Assembly (NCBI GenBank): GCA_039720395.1
Contig: CM077831.1
Coordinates: 33,329,067 to 33,393,066, forward strand
Length of the DNA: 64,000 bases
Direction of reading: 5' to 3'
From: Liquidambar formosana
Lineage: Eukaryota > Streptophyta > Magnoliopsida > Saxifragales > Altingiaceae
The translations under genes and the position numbers were made by a program. Position 1 is the first letter of the stretch. Each line of letters starts with the position of its first letter. This document shows positions 38,412 through 52,150 of this stretch, in pieces. Under the pieces are notes generated by a model. It did no database searches. It saw nothing but the letters and a program-made list of their open reading frames with translations, and was not told the DNA's origin.

Positions 38412-39731
38412 GTTCCCTTCGAGAGAATGCCAAAATCTCCAAAGGTTGAGCTTTTACTTTGGCATTCCATCGTGAATATAACTGGGAAAATGGGATGTAC
38501 ATGAGATCTCTGTGAACCGGTGGCAACCATGATGAGTGGCTTTGAAGGTAAAGCCCAGAAATATTTCAGATGATTGCATAAAATACTGGAGATGTAAATG
38601 AACTAGCATTTTCTCAAAAGGATCTATTTTGTTCTCTAGATCTCTGTTGTGTACTAGAATGAAAAATGTAATTATCAACAAAAATACCCCAATTATGAGT
38701 TATTAAGCAATGTTGTTAGAGGCAATTGCTTCAAGGATTCATTGACTGTGAATGGGAAAAAATTCTACCTACCTAGACCTCGTCTAAAGCAAGTGATTGG
38801 TCCTTGATCCCTTGATTGTGGTACCTATGTATCGATGATGTCTTAGGTTTCACATTAGCTAAACCGCCTATAGGAGATGAAATGTACACATGCTCTAAAA
38901 TTGCACACTTGAAATATAAAGTCTTCTTAACACAAGGATTTATTGACTGTAAACTGGGAAATCTACTACCCTATTAACACCTTGTCTAAAGCATGATTGC
39001 CCTTGATTGGGGTGCCCACACATATTGATGCTGTCTTAGGTTTCACACTAGCTAAGTACCCATTGGAGTTGCAGTGCACACATGATTCAGAAATTGCTCA
39101 CTTGAAATAAAAGTTTTCACATTCCATGTATTTTTATTCACCTTAAACAGGGAAATCTGCAAGAAGTTGGCTGCCATCGTCACAAATGACTACTAAAATG
39201 AGGCATTTTGTGAATTTTAAAATTTGATCTTGTATTATCGATTATGGTTATAGCTCCAACTTCTGCCTAATGGCCCCCATTGTTGGATTTCTACACTCGA
39301 TGCTAAGTAAAATGTAAATGAAGTCATTCGATTTCGACAAACTAGCAGGCCCTTAATGTTAGCCAAACTGAACCCAAATGCCCACTAAAAGAAGGCATAA
39401 ACCTAAAACCTCAGTTTGATTGCTGAGACAACCAAGGAAAAGAAACTAAGCCAAATGATTGTGTATTAGGCTTAGTTGAATGGAGATTCTATTAAGCTCA
39501 ATATTTCATTTTCTTTTCTAAGAATCCAAACAAGGGAAAGGGAAAAAAAAAAAAAAAAATTTACATTCTTGTAAAAAAATTCCTCTGGTAGTTCAAACAT
39601 TCTGGCTACACCAACTTAGTCCATTGAATCAGAACCAGTAATCCCAAAAAATAGAGAGATATGTGTAGAGAGAGATAAAGAGAGCTATAGATTTGATAGA
39701 GATCAATACAGCAATTCTATATATTCTTGTG
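38412..39731. other. 3' flank of the WD40 gene
   Basis: Matches about 42650-44340 in the right copy. Contains a diverged internal repeat of TTTATTGACTGTAA(A)..GGGAA blocks (about 38738, 38939 and 39129), apparently old non-coding sequence. No gene is seen. Confidence 0.5.
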
Positions 39732-39900
39732 AGCCCTCTCGCCACGGATCCTACGAGCAAGCTGAAATGTATTCTTCTGCTACTTCCTTATCTCCCTCAG
39801 CGCCACCGTCCCTTGCCGGAACCTGTACGGCTTCTTCACTCCTCCCGTACCCAGAGCCGACTTCCGATTGGCCTTCGTCGCCGGCTGCTTGCGTGGTTGC
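39732..39900 (-). pseudogene. Histone H3 pseudogene, truncated and internally deleted
   Basis: On the minus strand, fragments read [25 protein letters not shown] and [11 protein letters not shown], clearly H3. The first 16 or so codons are missing, about 200 bp of the middle is deleted (YQKSTE.. joins directly to ..IQLARR), Tyr54 is a TAG stop and the normal stop is lost (GCTCAC). Downstream sequence matches the 3' UTR of the intact H3 at 44340. It is the decayed partner of that gene in the duplicated segment. Confidence 0.93.
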
Positions 39901-41151
39901 ACACACGCTTTCACTATGCATATACGCAGGTCAACAAAAAGCCGCATTTAAGAATTAAAACTGAACAACGTTTGAAAGCGCTTTTACTAATAGCGCTATA
40001 ACTGTTTCAAAGCGCTGTTATTAATAGCGCTTTCGATGCATTAAAAGCGGCGGTACTACTGCCGGGAATTGATAGCCTTTTTAAAACCACACTTACCTTT
40101 TATTTTGCTTTACTTTATATGTCGAGTTGAAAGCGCTGCTGATAATAGCGCTATTAATATAAAATAAAGAGTGTTCTTTAATTACGTTTTCATTTCAGAT
40201 TTTACTTTTTTAAACAGTGGTTTATATATGTCGAGGAAATAAAAAAAAAAAGGGTGCCACACTTCTCTCTCTCTCTCTCTCCTCCCGATCAGCAGACCTC
40301 ACCATCGACGCCGACGACTCCTACCCTCTAAGCGCCGTACTCTGTCTACTCTTCTCTCGTCACGAACATTCCCGCCGTTGTCATGCATTTTGCAAGGGTG
40401 AATTCATTGACTTCGTTTCAATGTCTTGATTTTTGTGGTGCTTTTGTAGTTCAAAGCTGTTTGTAATATTTATTTTGTTTTTATATAATTATTATTCTGT
40501 GAACCAATTATTAAATTTTTTTCCAACTCTTGACTGTGTGAATTTGGTTGTAATATTTATTTTTGTTTTTATATGTATTCATCTTCCAATCTCACAGCGG
40601 GTTCCATTGTTAGCTCTACATTAGATCTTTCCTTTTTCATTATAATATCCTGTTCTTTGAAACTGAAAATGAAATATATATGAGTTGCCAAAGCACCATG
40701 TGTTAGATCAAAGGTAGGTATTGGATTTCCCTTTTACGTGAATGTGAAGTATGGAGATGAAAGGTAGGTATCGAGTATTCGAGTGTCTTTATTGAGAACT
40801 GTAATTTGTGATTTTTGAGTTACAATTCAGAAAACAAATTGTATTAGTTTGTGAGACACCATGTATTTGTGACTCTTTATTTAGTCATGCCGATGTGTAG
40901 TCCTCTCACTTTTCCCCTTCCCCCGTCTTAGCCTTTGGAAAAAAAAATAAAAAAATAAAAAATTAAAAAATAAAACCAAATAATCCGTTCGTAACTTTGT
41001 ATCATCTGCATGATAGTGCAAACTGCGCATCTCAGGAGAAGAGTATCTTTGTTTTCAATTGAAAGGTAAACTGTGGAAAACTATGGAAATCCGGAAAGAG
41101 AATGCATTTCAGTCTTTGATTGGAAACCCTTTTCTGTGGTTGTCGCAATAG
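39901..41151. other. Junction between the two WD40/H3 copies
   Basis: Unrelated to either copy. Starts with a cluster of AGCGCT palindromes (39975-40152), then (CT)n at 40263-40281 and A-rich DNA at about 40938-40975. A stretch at about 40270-40400 is GC-richer (CGACGCCGACGACTC) and might be a captured gene fragment, but I recognise nothing in it. Confidence 0.5.
39975..40152. repeat. Cluster of AGCGCT inverted repeats
   Basis: AGCGCT occurs six times as three inverted pairs: AAAGCGCTTTTACTAATAGC, then AAAGCGCTGTTATTAATAGC, then AAAGCGCTGCTGATAATAGC, each followed by GCT. The middle pair is close to a perfect palindrome. It looks like subterminal repeats of a DNA transposon, abutting the truncated end of the H3 pseudogene. 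Confidence 0.7.
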
Positions 41152-41309
41152 TTATTGGGATTCGGGAGGCATGTAATTTAGTGTTCTGATTATTTTGTTG
41201 GCCTAGTGAAAGATAGATTGCTAGCAATGTTCAGTGGCAGACATTAGGCATGAAATTTTACTCATTTTTGGCCTAATATAGTTCTACTATGTGATTTCTT
41301 CTAGTGCAG

Positions 41310-42642
41310 ATTTATGTGGTCGGATCATCTGAGAATGGAATTCTTCTTCTAGATTCCTACCCAGACTCCAGCTCTCCCTGCCATGTGGACTATATAAGTA
41401 AGAAACTCCCAGTTTACAGTAATCAACTTATTTACAATGCCATCGGCTTCTCTGGGGTGCAAATAGGATTTATAACACTTTGCAATTCCTGGCTGTATAC
41501 TATTAGTAAGCACAAGTGATTTTCTTTTTCTTTTGACATACTTTATGCAAATTTTGATTTGTGTGTAGATGTGATTTTACATTTTTTTTTCTTGGAAATA
41601 TTCTCTCTTTTTCAAAACACATTCAGGTTGTGTGCTTACTTGTGTCTTTTCTCACTCTAGTGAGGATATACAAAGCATATCTGGAGTAAACAAGTAACAT
41701 AAGCAAGATAGGTTTGTTCATTTGTCTGAAGGTATCATTGCTTGTGCCAGTCATCCCCTCAATGGCACCGTCATAGCTGTAACAAAGGTTTGTGTTTTTT
41801 GAGGATTTACTTTAATCTTTTCTCCTCTCACAAGAGACAAGTATCTCTGTATTTTTTCCTATTTAGTACAGTTTCTTGTTTTTCCAACTCATGAACTTCT
41901 TTCTCAATTTTGCTTCTTTTCAAAGAAATACAGCATATATTTCATATAACACACCCCCACACTCGCTTGGGCGACTTTCCTGTAGCATTTTGGAAATAAT
42001 TCTATTTATTTTGAAAGGATAACCCATGCATATTTTGCTTACCTTTTGCTTTCAAAAGCAAAGCACTCTTATAATGCTAACCAAAAAATAGCCTGGCATA
42101 TTCCAATAACCTTGTTCTGCCCTTTGTGAATTATCATGTAGACGTAGTGATTTACTTTGAAGGATCCCAGTGGGTTCACTTTTTACTCTCTTAGGAAGCA
42201 TATCATTCTTTGGTTGCTCACAACCAAATTACAGCCTATATAGAATGACAATAATGGAATATTTGGATGTGAAAGCAAGTGCATCAAGTACTGAAGAACA
42301 GCTATTGCATAGTTACATCAATTGTGGACCCCATTGATAATGCTTTCTCACAAGAATTATCTGTCTCAAATACCTTCCTGTGAACTTTTTACTGGACATT
42401 GAATTCTTGGAAAGTTGAGGCTCTATGTCCTTGTATACTTTCCTGGAAAACAGCTTCCCTTTCCCTTTACTTTCCAATGGTTTTTTATGCCATTTCTATA
42501 ATTTTATATCCATAAAAAAGGAAACGAAGTCTAATTTGTGACTAATAATTGGTTTCAGCAATCATCTTTGGTGGTGATTTCCCAAAGGCACCAGTCATGC
42601 CAAGGCAGAGATTGTTGTCTGGGCGATGAAGAAGACTGTTAG
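41310..42642 (+). pseudogene. WD40 gene 3' fragment (exons 14-16), decayed
   Basis: Three exon relics keep their acceptor sites. The exon 14 relic from 41310 reads IYVVGSSENGILLLDSYPDS and lacks one Ser codon. The exon 15 relic from 41661 reads EDIQSISGVNK and then hits TAA at 41695. The exon 16 relic from 42559 reads QSSLVVISQRHQSC and ends early at TAG 42640. Exons 1-13 are absent, so nothing functional can be made. Confidence 0.88.
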
Positions 42643-44339
42643 AAGCTGGACATACATTCTACGTCTTGCAGAGCATGCTAAAATGTCCGAAGGTCAAGAA
42701 ACAACTGCAGAAGCCTTCTACATTGGTGTTCCATCATGAATTTAATTGCTAAATGGGACATACTTGAAGCTCTCAGTAAACCATTGTAACCAGATTGGAA
42801 TACCAGCTTTTAAGGTAAAGCCTTGGGATTGTTCAGCATTAGTGCATAAAATTGTGGGGATCTAACTGAACTAGCATTTTCTCAAAAGGATTTGTTTTGT
42901 TCTTTAGGTCTCTGTTGTGTTTTTAAGGAAAAATGTAATCATCAACAGAACTCCAATTTTGGGGTTACTAAACAATGTTGTTACAGGCAGTTTACTGGGG
43001 GAGATTAAATCTAATATGCTTCAAAAGTTGGATACTTGAGAAAGTCTTCATATCACAAGGATTTATTTGACTGTAAATGGGAGAATCTGCTACCTACCTA
43101 GATTTTGTCTAAAGCAATTGATTGCCTTGATTGGGGCGCCTATATATCAATGCTGTCTTAGGTTTCACATTAGCTAAACCACCTATTCATATTGGATATC
43201 AATGTACACATGCTCCGAAGTAGCACTCTTGAAATGGAAAATCTTCACATCACAATGATTTATTGACTGTAAACAGGGAATTCTACTACTCCATACCAAC
43301 CAAAGAGCTTGTCTAGAGTATGATTTTCTCAATTGGGGTGTGCCCTTATATCGATGCTGCCTACCAAAAATTGCAAACTTGAAGTGAAAGTCTTCATATT
43401 ACAAGGATTAATTGATTGTAACCAGGGAAATCGACAACCAAGTGTCACATCTTTCTTAAGGACAATTCAAGAAGATGGTTGCCATCAGATTAAATGATTA
43501 GTGAAAATTCAGACAAATGCATTTCTTGAATCTCTAAAATTTGAGTTTATATCATCAATCCTGATTACAACTCCAAACTTCTAATGGCTTTGTCCAAGTT
43601 GACAGATTTCTACACTCAATATTAAAATGTTCATTGAGCCATTCAATTTCCTAGGGCAAATAAACATGCCATTTGATTTTAGCTATAAACTGAACCCAAA
43701 CTGAAAAAGCAAATTCAATCATGAACATTTCAATTTAGAACACAGTATTCATAGCATTCTCAGTGGCCCAAGTCCTTTAAACATCAAGGCTCATTCCATA
43801 TCAAAACTCATTTTAAAAAAAGGGCTTATATTCCCTGATTAAGGAAAATAAACTAGGCCAAATGATTGTATTAAGGCTTGTTGAATGAAGGTTTACAACA
43901 AGTGCCAAACAATGAGAGATGTAAGACCCAGATATCTCAATTTCTTTTCTTTTTCCACCTTACTACAAAAACCAAAGAGAGAACAACATTCTTCTAAACA
44001 AAAGCCCCACGGTAGTCCAAACATTCTAGGGCAACACCACCTCATAGTCCAAACATTCTAGGGCAACACCACCTCAACCCATTGAATAAGAACTAGTGTT
44101 ACTTCAGTTAGAATTAGATCAAACACTACAAGCTTCTCACAAACACACAGAATTCCAAATGAAAACCATCAGAAATCAAGCCGTCTAATTGAACATTAGG
44201 ATTTTCAGCGATTTACATCTTCATGAATCCCAAAAAAAAACAGAGTGATACATCTAGAGAGAGAAAGAGAGACCTAGAGATCTATAGATTCAGAGAGAGA
44301 AAGATCTGATACAGATCAATACAGGAACTATATATATTT
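42643..44339. other. Duplicated intergenic DNA before H3.1 copy b
   Basis: Matches 38412-39731 with drift. Contains the probable 3' UTR of the minus-strand H3 (to about 44200) and a 32-bp tandem duplication at 44013-44076. No further gene is seen. Confidence 0.5.
44013..44076. repeat. Perfect 32-bp tandem duplication
   Basis: A 32-bp unit beginning TAGTCCAAACATTCTAGGGC occurs twice in a row (44013-44044 and 44045-44076). Confidence 0.95.
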
Positions 44340-44978
<639 letters not shown>

Positions 44979-47803
44979 TTAGGATTGTTTACAAGGTTGT
45001 GTCGCGGATTGCGATCCGTGTCAATTATGAATTCACCAATAGATTAGTTTCTTTAGAATCCTAGCTGGAACTATGACGATCCTTATCGTTTGGGTTAACA
45101 TAAAGTTGGGCCTCAAGTATTCAACTCTCCAGCCCTGGGCTATGGCCCACAGAAGAAGTATCTACTTAACCTATTGTACTAGGAAAATCCATAGATGAAT
45201 TAATGGATACTATTAGTACTAATTAATCCAAGGTCAGAATCAGGGGACAGAAGCTTTGCGTTCAATTTTCTATACAATTTTCAAGGTGTTTGATTTTGTT
45301 AGATTCAAAGATCTTCACCCAAACAAAAAAAAAAAAAAACCATTAGTGAAAAAATAACTAACATAATAATTAAACTATTTGATCGAGCGAGATCGAATAG
45401 CTTTGAAATTGAGTAAATAAATGAATGCAAAATTTGCTTCCTACAATCCTAAGCCAAGTGATTTAATAGATAGCTGTATTGCCTAGCAACCTTTAGGCGT
45501 GGATCGATGTTTACATATCAAGAAACGAAAGATCTTAAATTTGATTTTTCACTTGTTTTCGGAGTTAGCCATTTGTCTAGCTCAACACACACACACACAC
45601 ATATAAATCTAGCTCAATCCCTGGCTTGATGAGCAATAAGAGTTGCATGCACCAAGTTGTGAGGGGGAACAAATTCTATATATATCTATATATATTATGA
45701 TGATTAGGTGAGTACGTGTTAAAATAACTTATATCAATACTTACATTGAAAGTTGTATCTTATGCATTAATGGGTTTCAAGATACATTAAACTAATATAA
45801 GAGATACAATAACTTTTGACAGTTCAAACCCAATAGACTATAGTAATCAGTTTACAATTTTATTTTAGGTGCCATTTTGAGATATTAGACCATGCATTAG
45901 GAATTGTATTTCTTATATTAGTTAAAAGTTATTGTTGTGGGTATTAGATTAGTATTGTTCCAACTTCCGAAGACTATGGTCCAAATCCACCTCTCCCAGC
46001 TCATAATTTTTACCAAACGTCAACTTCGAAGAAAAGCATTCTAGCCAGCATTTGACGTAAATCTTCTTGCATGGTATGACTTTGGGGATGAAAAAGGTTA
46101 TACATCCAAAGTCCACACCTAAATTTCATTTCAATTTAGTAAAAGTAGAAATCCTAACCACACGCCTAGCTGGTAGGGTAGGTTTGGACCCTTCCTTTTA
46201 ATCTACTTCCACAAGTTACAAACTCAAATTTTAAAATTCATCCGGTTCGTGATTTAGGATTCTAACCAAACAAACATATCATAAGAGAAGGAAAAAAAAT
46301 AGAAGCGCGGTTGATTTCATTTCATTTTGCTTTTCCATGCACTGACTCAAGAAAATTGGATTTCAACAAACAAATGAAGTTATCAAAACCTAGTAAACAT
46401 AATTTAGCTTCTAAAATGCATGTGATTATACGTCCCACTTCCATATGAAAGACTAAAGTTAAAGAAGGTTGGCTACAGTAATATTATCCGGAATGCATAG
46501 CACAACTCATAGGAAAAACACGAGACACTCATTGCGAGGTCAAATATTTTCCACATGGATATGCTGTCCTTTTCTGCACTGAATTTCAATTCAACACTGA
46601 GTTGGTAATCTCGCTTAACACTAACCAATCAGGTTTCTAATCCAAAATTAGGTTAACGAAAAGGATAAAAAGTAGGTGTCACAGGAGAAATATAGTCCTG
46701 TGCTGTCCGTATCATAGCTAATGAAGATAAGTGTCAAGCTCACGGGTTAGTGGCTTTAATATTTTTCGTTCTCTCTCCCTTTTTTTTTTTTTTTTTTTGG
46801 GTACAGGACTCTGTAATCAAAATCTTAAAGCCACCGTCACTCCTATCCCTCTCCTCCACCCATCAGTACAACAACCCTTGCCCAAAAAGTTCGTTTGAAA
46901 ATTTCCTATTTTTCTTAAATTAACTAAATCAAAACCTTTGAAATTCTAAGAGACAGCAACAAATTTTGAACCTTGAATTTTCGTCAATTTAGAAAATTTC
47001 CTATAAATTGTCAAATTCCCAGTCAAAATACAACTTAATGTTATACCGTCGTCTTTGACCTATGAGAGATTATTACACTAATGGTAAAGTACTGCACGCC
47101 TGGGTCTCACGAGTTACAAATAAATTCCTTAATGTAAGATTTCATATTCTAATTAATTAATTTTTTTTTGATGGATTATGATTGTGCGCATGGATATGAA
47201 ATTATGAATTTATAAATTGCGTACGTAAAACCGAAAATCAATTAAAGAATCTTTATTGTGACCTTAGAACACCATTTTTGTTTTTTTGAGAAGTCACATT
47301 GGAAGAGAATCAATTAGTCGATTTAAGATTATCCAAATTTTAACTCACTCAAGTATCACCACCACTAGGCTACAAGGGCGGTAATCATAATATGACATCA
47401 AATTTCATCCCCTTAACAGAAATAAAAAACAAAAAAAAAAAAACAAGGAAAAATTGGCCCACCAAGGAAGACCCCATTTTGGTTGAAATGGTGAAGACAA
47501 ATCCTTTTATATGAGCGACAGACAATGGGAATTTGGGATTTCATACTTGCTGTATGTTCTTTTAGAAGTGGTCTGCCATCCACTCTATTACAAGAAAACA
47601 ATGATGAAAAAGGAAAACAAATCTTTTCACACTTGTGCCTAAAATCTCTAGTCATGAATAGGGGTTGAAAATTACTATTTAGAAAGAAACCGACCCAAAA
47701 GCTAAAAAGAGAAAAGCCTGGGGCATCGCTTTAAACTTCAAAGCCAATATGTTTTATTATATATTTTTTTCATTAGAACTTTATTATTATTGTTGATATT
47801 ATA

Positions 47804-47974
47804 TTATGGGGGAATCACAGTTTAGTCCGGCTACATGCAAATAATTACGTACCAATACAAGGTTAGTAGTAATTATTAACAAAGTTGGTAGTCATTTACT
47901 ACAAAGTTTGTAATAATTTGGATTGATATGCAATTATTGTCCATGGCCGGACCACTCTGTAATTCCCCCATAAA
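47804..47974. mobile_element. Small MITE, about 171 bp
   Basis: The left end TTATGGGGGAATCACAG and the right end CTGTAATTCCCCCATAA are inverted repeats, continued inside by TAGTCCGGC pairing with GGCCGGACCA. No coding capacity. Confidence 0.82.
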
Positions 47975-49684
47975 TTTTATTATCAGACATGGTGGGGATT
48001 AAACATGAAAAAATCCGAATCGGCTTTTACCGGAATGGAACAACCAAAACATGACAAATTCGAAGCAAAGTACAAGGAAGCCACCAACAACCACCTTCGA
48101 TTTCTTTACTTTTTCCTTTGAGAATAAATAATTTATAATCTGGAAAATCACTTTATTTGGTACCACAAAGTGCTTTGGGAAAAACAACTTTACAATTGGC
48201 AGCATTCGGTACCACAATATGCATGGGGGTGCTTTGGTCATTTTCCTGCAAACTAAAGAGAACCATCAGCCATGCTTGCCTGGATGGCTGGATTGTTGCT
48301 TGGCCTTGTTTGTGCCATTCACTATTTCTCCCTGTAATGTTCCTTTCTTTACAGATGATGAAAGAGACACCAATGCCATCTCTCTTGTTTCTTTCGGCCA
48401 AGGCTGTGGGTGGAGCATGAAAGTGACCTTACCTTCATGAACACATCCACAATCATACAGATATATATATTTTGTTTCAATGGGAGAATAAGAGAATGAA
48501 AAGAAAAAGGAAAAAAAAAAAAAAAAAAAAAAAAAAACTAACTAGCTTGTGATGATCTTATGAAAATTATTTTAGGGCAATGCTTTGACTATATATCCAA
48601 CGACACGTGGCCTATGTACAATCGCAACCAATTATATGATCACGGGTGTCCACTCAAATTATATATAAACAACTATGGGTGGCACATGTAAGAGTTATCA
48701 TTGATTATAAATTTTATACACGATTGTGATTATTCGATTAAGATATATATATATATATATTATTTGATTAAGATTTGATTGGCCTTGCATGATTAAGAAG
48801 TGTTTGGATGGCAAAGCATTGTGTTTTAAAAATGAGAAGACAAAAAAATTAGCGTAAACCTTACACATTGGTACAATTAGTGATCCCCATGTGCATGCCT
48901 AAAGATATCTTATTAAGCAAATACATTGGTATTTGTGACATTTATATGTTATTACAACTTTACAATTAAGCTAGAGAGGATTACTAAATCTATACTTCAA
49001 TTAAATTAAGCATCCAGATAATTATAGGCACGTACCCTCCTTTTTTTTTTCCCAACGAGTCCGCATCGCTGGCACGCATTAAAATCGGTGCCAGCAAATA
49101 AAACAGTCCTATCTTGGGGGATTTGTGTGGTGAAGAGGAATATGTATATATAGTATTAGACCATTTGATTTGAAATAATCCTATTATGTGATCAAAACAT
49201 TCATGATTTTATGTTTGTCCTTAAAGTAAATGAAGATATTAAAATCTATATAACCATTCCAACCCCAAATAGTTAGGTTTGAAAGTTCCGTCCTTAGGTT
49301 TGAAAGTATTGTCCTTTTTCTTTTGTATTCTTGGTAGCCTACTCGAAGATTAAAGAAAGTCCGAGAAGGCACACGCTAATTGAAATCCCAAAAAAAAAAA
49401 AAAAAAAACCATGGGTTGTGTCGATTTATCGTATGAAATATATATTTTTCCAAATTATGCCATATTTTGTGGTTTTTTTTTTTGGGGGGGGGGGGGAGGG
49501 TGGGTTTGGGGGTTGGAATTTTCTTAAGAAGTAGTTGTCTGCTCAACTTTTGTCCACCACGAAGAGAACATATTCATTATAGTTTATATTTTTATTTCTT
49601 TAGATTTTTTCCTTTTTGTTAAGCAAGGACATTATAGTAGACTAATATTAAAAGCCACTACTGTATTGTGTATTTCCAACTCTC

Positions 49685-49775
49685 CACAGTACAATGGAGC
49701 CAATCATATCAGTAGATCTTACAACCTTATAGAAAGTGTAGGGCAAAAGTGTAAGGTATCTAGCATTACCCTTGA
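49685..49775. mobile_element. Partial copy of the 8133-type foldback MITE
   Basis: AATCATATCAGTAGATCTTA and AGGGCAAAAGTGTAAGG resemble the right arm of the element at 8133-8293. The left arm is not clear. Confidence 0.5.
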
Positions 49776-49936
49776 TTTAAAAGGAAGGGGGGAAACAATA
49801 ATGAATAACAAATCAAATGATCGAAAATCATCGATTCATCCTGCCATGCTAAATTATTCAAGCTTCATTCAACAATAAGATCTTATTTTGCTCGCAAGCC
49901 TCTTATCACAAATTTAATATGAGCTGTTTAAAAAGT

Positions 49937-50041
49937 GATTTGGTTTTTATTTATTTATTTATTATATTTTTGGGGACTCGAACCTACATCCTCCCCACAA
50001 AAGGGAAAAAAAGGTCACTAGGCCACAAGGCCATTGGCAGT
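49937..50041 (-). mobile_element. Short tRNA-derived SINE, minus strand
   Basis: The reverse complement has TGGCCTAGTGACC (A-box-like), GGTTCGAGTCC (B box) and an A-rich tail. TGTTTAAAAAGT (49925-49936) and TGTTTAATAAGT (50042-50053) look like its target duplication. Confidence 0.75.
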
Positions 50042-52150
50042 TGTTTAATAAGTTGTGAGTGCTTGAATTCTAAATTTCAATTAATATAATGTTATTATAG
50101 TTAATTTAGGTTTTTTCTTAGTTATTTTGTTACAGTGCCATTGATTGATTTAATTAGGGAAAACCACTTTTTGCATGTGGAGGTTGACAAACCAAACCTT
50201 ACTTTTTGTGGGGTGGTTGGCTCGGAAGGTTGATTTCAATAAGATAATGATTTTTCTAAACCAAAGTAGTTATGGGAACACTGAAACTCCCTCAAATTGA
50301 ACATTCCCAAAATCCTATGGAATTCCATTTCAAATAATATACAAGGTATTATAAAGCCCACTCAATACATTAATACACTCTTCGTCTCCAAAATACCCCT
50401 GCTTCCTTTATGTACTTTCCATCTAGCCCTTTATATTCCACCTTTGTCGCTCAAATACAGTATATGATGGACTTTTTGGTAAATTGAGACATCCAGAGAG
50501 GCCTATCTGGTCCCCCACGGTGGCCCTGGATTCACTATTTAGAGAAAAGAGAAAGACAGAATATGCTTGGAAGGTATTGGATTTTTATGTCCCCCCACCT
50601 CTGCCCCTTTCGGCTATAGCCAGCTCAGTATTTTTCTTATGGACGAAATTACCCTCAATACTTTTAATCGCAGTACTTTGTTAAATTTATGTATTTCCCC
50701 CTAAATTTTAAGAAATGTTGTATGTGGTGCAAGTTACTTCACTAATTTTCGTCTAACCTCTTCGTTTAGTGTTGTTGTAGGAAGGAACAATATCTTGTCT
50801 TTCTACAGTCTATAAAAGGAGAGAGATACCTTGTTAACAATTGCGAGCGGAATTATCATATTATATACATTGCTCAAACAAGAAATAATTAGGTTTTTTT
50901 ATGGCTTATGCCCCCACATTTAAGTTCTTATTTGCTCTTTGCAAATGTTCTTAGTTGAAAAAAAGGAAGAAGAGAAATTTCAAATGGTAAATGATTTCTT
51001 AGACTTTTCTTGTTTGGAATCAATTGATTGTGTTTCTTTTATGTCAAAGCAGACTTATGGTATATTAGACTTATTTGGTGGTGCTTCAATGTTGTCTCAA
51101 AACCTACTAATCTTGTTTAGTCATTAATGTTTTGTTTATGCAAAACGCATATATTTCCTTTTTTTCCCAACATTTTCCATAAGAAGGAAAATAAACCAAT
51201 TAACATCTGTGCGAAGAATTGTGTTATTATTATAAATGTATTTAGAGAAATGATGACATGACAGACTATCATCGCTAAAAAATAATAACTCATGGCCACA
51301 AAAAAATAATAAACCTTGATTTTTTTAAAAAGGATTCATGATTTGGTTATCATTGACAGTCTGTCATGTTAGTATAGCCCATTTATTTATAAAAAAAACA
51401 CGGTTTATAAAATGCACATAAAAGAAAGAAAAAATACATCAAATGCAAATATGAAAACACCTCAGCATCCCACAAAGTGCATATCAAGGACAGCCCACTA
51501 AGTTTGATAATTGTAATGATTACACAGTATTATGACAGTGAACCCAAAAAAAAAAAAAAATTTTTTTTGAACCAAAAAAAGTATTATGACAGTGCTGAAG
51601 CAATAATGTGTCCAATACCACCATATGGGACTATTGGTGAATTGGACCACATCCTATGATGCTACTGATGCACAAGTTTGGACAATACCACTACTTGAGT
51701 GTACCTGGTTAGATAAGGAAACCATGGGTATTTTGGTAATTTGCCAATTTACTGAGTCATGCTTACAATGAAGTAAAAACTACTACTCCCTTGCCTCCTC
51801 TCTCTCTGTCTGCTTCACATGCTCTCATTCCATTAATCCATTGACAAAAAACAAAGACAAAAGTTTATTGGATTTTAGATACCTCCATCCTCTCTCTTCC
51901 TCTCTGGATTTTACATACCTCCAATACTCTCTCTTTCTTTCTCTCTCTCTCCTAGTTTATTTTATTTTCTGGTTCTCCAGGATCCTACACTGGATATGAT
52001 CTTCTCCTCTTCAAATCAAATCCAACCGTTGAATACCCACTTCTTCATCCACTTTATTCCTTTCTCCCTTTGAAAAATTTCTCACCTGTATAAGTTTTTT
52101 TCATTCTCTTTCTGGATGTTTATGTTCAACTCTGTTCCTATCCTGTGTTC

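Larger units (their letters stand above)
36388..39900. repeat. WD40/H3 segmental duplication, left copy
   Basis: Direct homology with about 41152-44703, beginning at GGAGGCATGTAATTTAGT and running through WD40 exons 14-16, the 3' flank and a minus-strand H3 sequence. This copy has intact WD40 exons but an H3 pseudogene. Confidence 0.9.
45020..52150. other. 7-kb intergenic region
   Basis: AT-rich DNA with microsatellites (CA at about 45584-45600, TA at about 48744-48760), long homopolymers (T at about 46781-46798, A at about 48510-48537), a MITE at 47804, a partial MITE at about 49685 and a SINE at 49937. Small ORFs are low-complexity or lack family features. The last 400 bp, with CT-rich tracts (about 51798-51955), is likely promoter and leader of the gene at 52151. 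Confidence 0.55.

Noticed and set aside
48157..48440. Cluster of overlapping ORFs on both strands
   Set aside because: No family resemblance, no splice context and no consistent frame; probably non-coding repeat.
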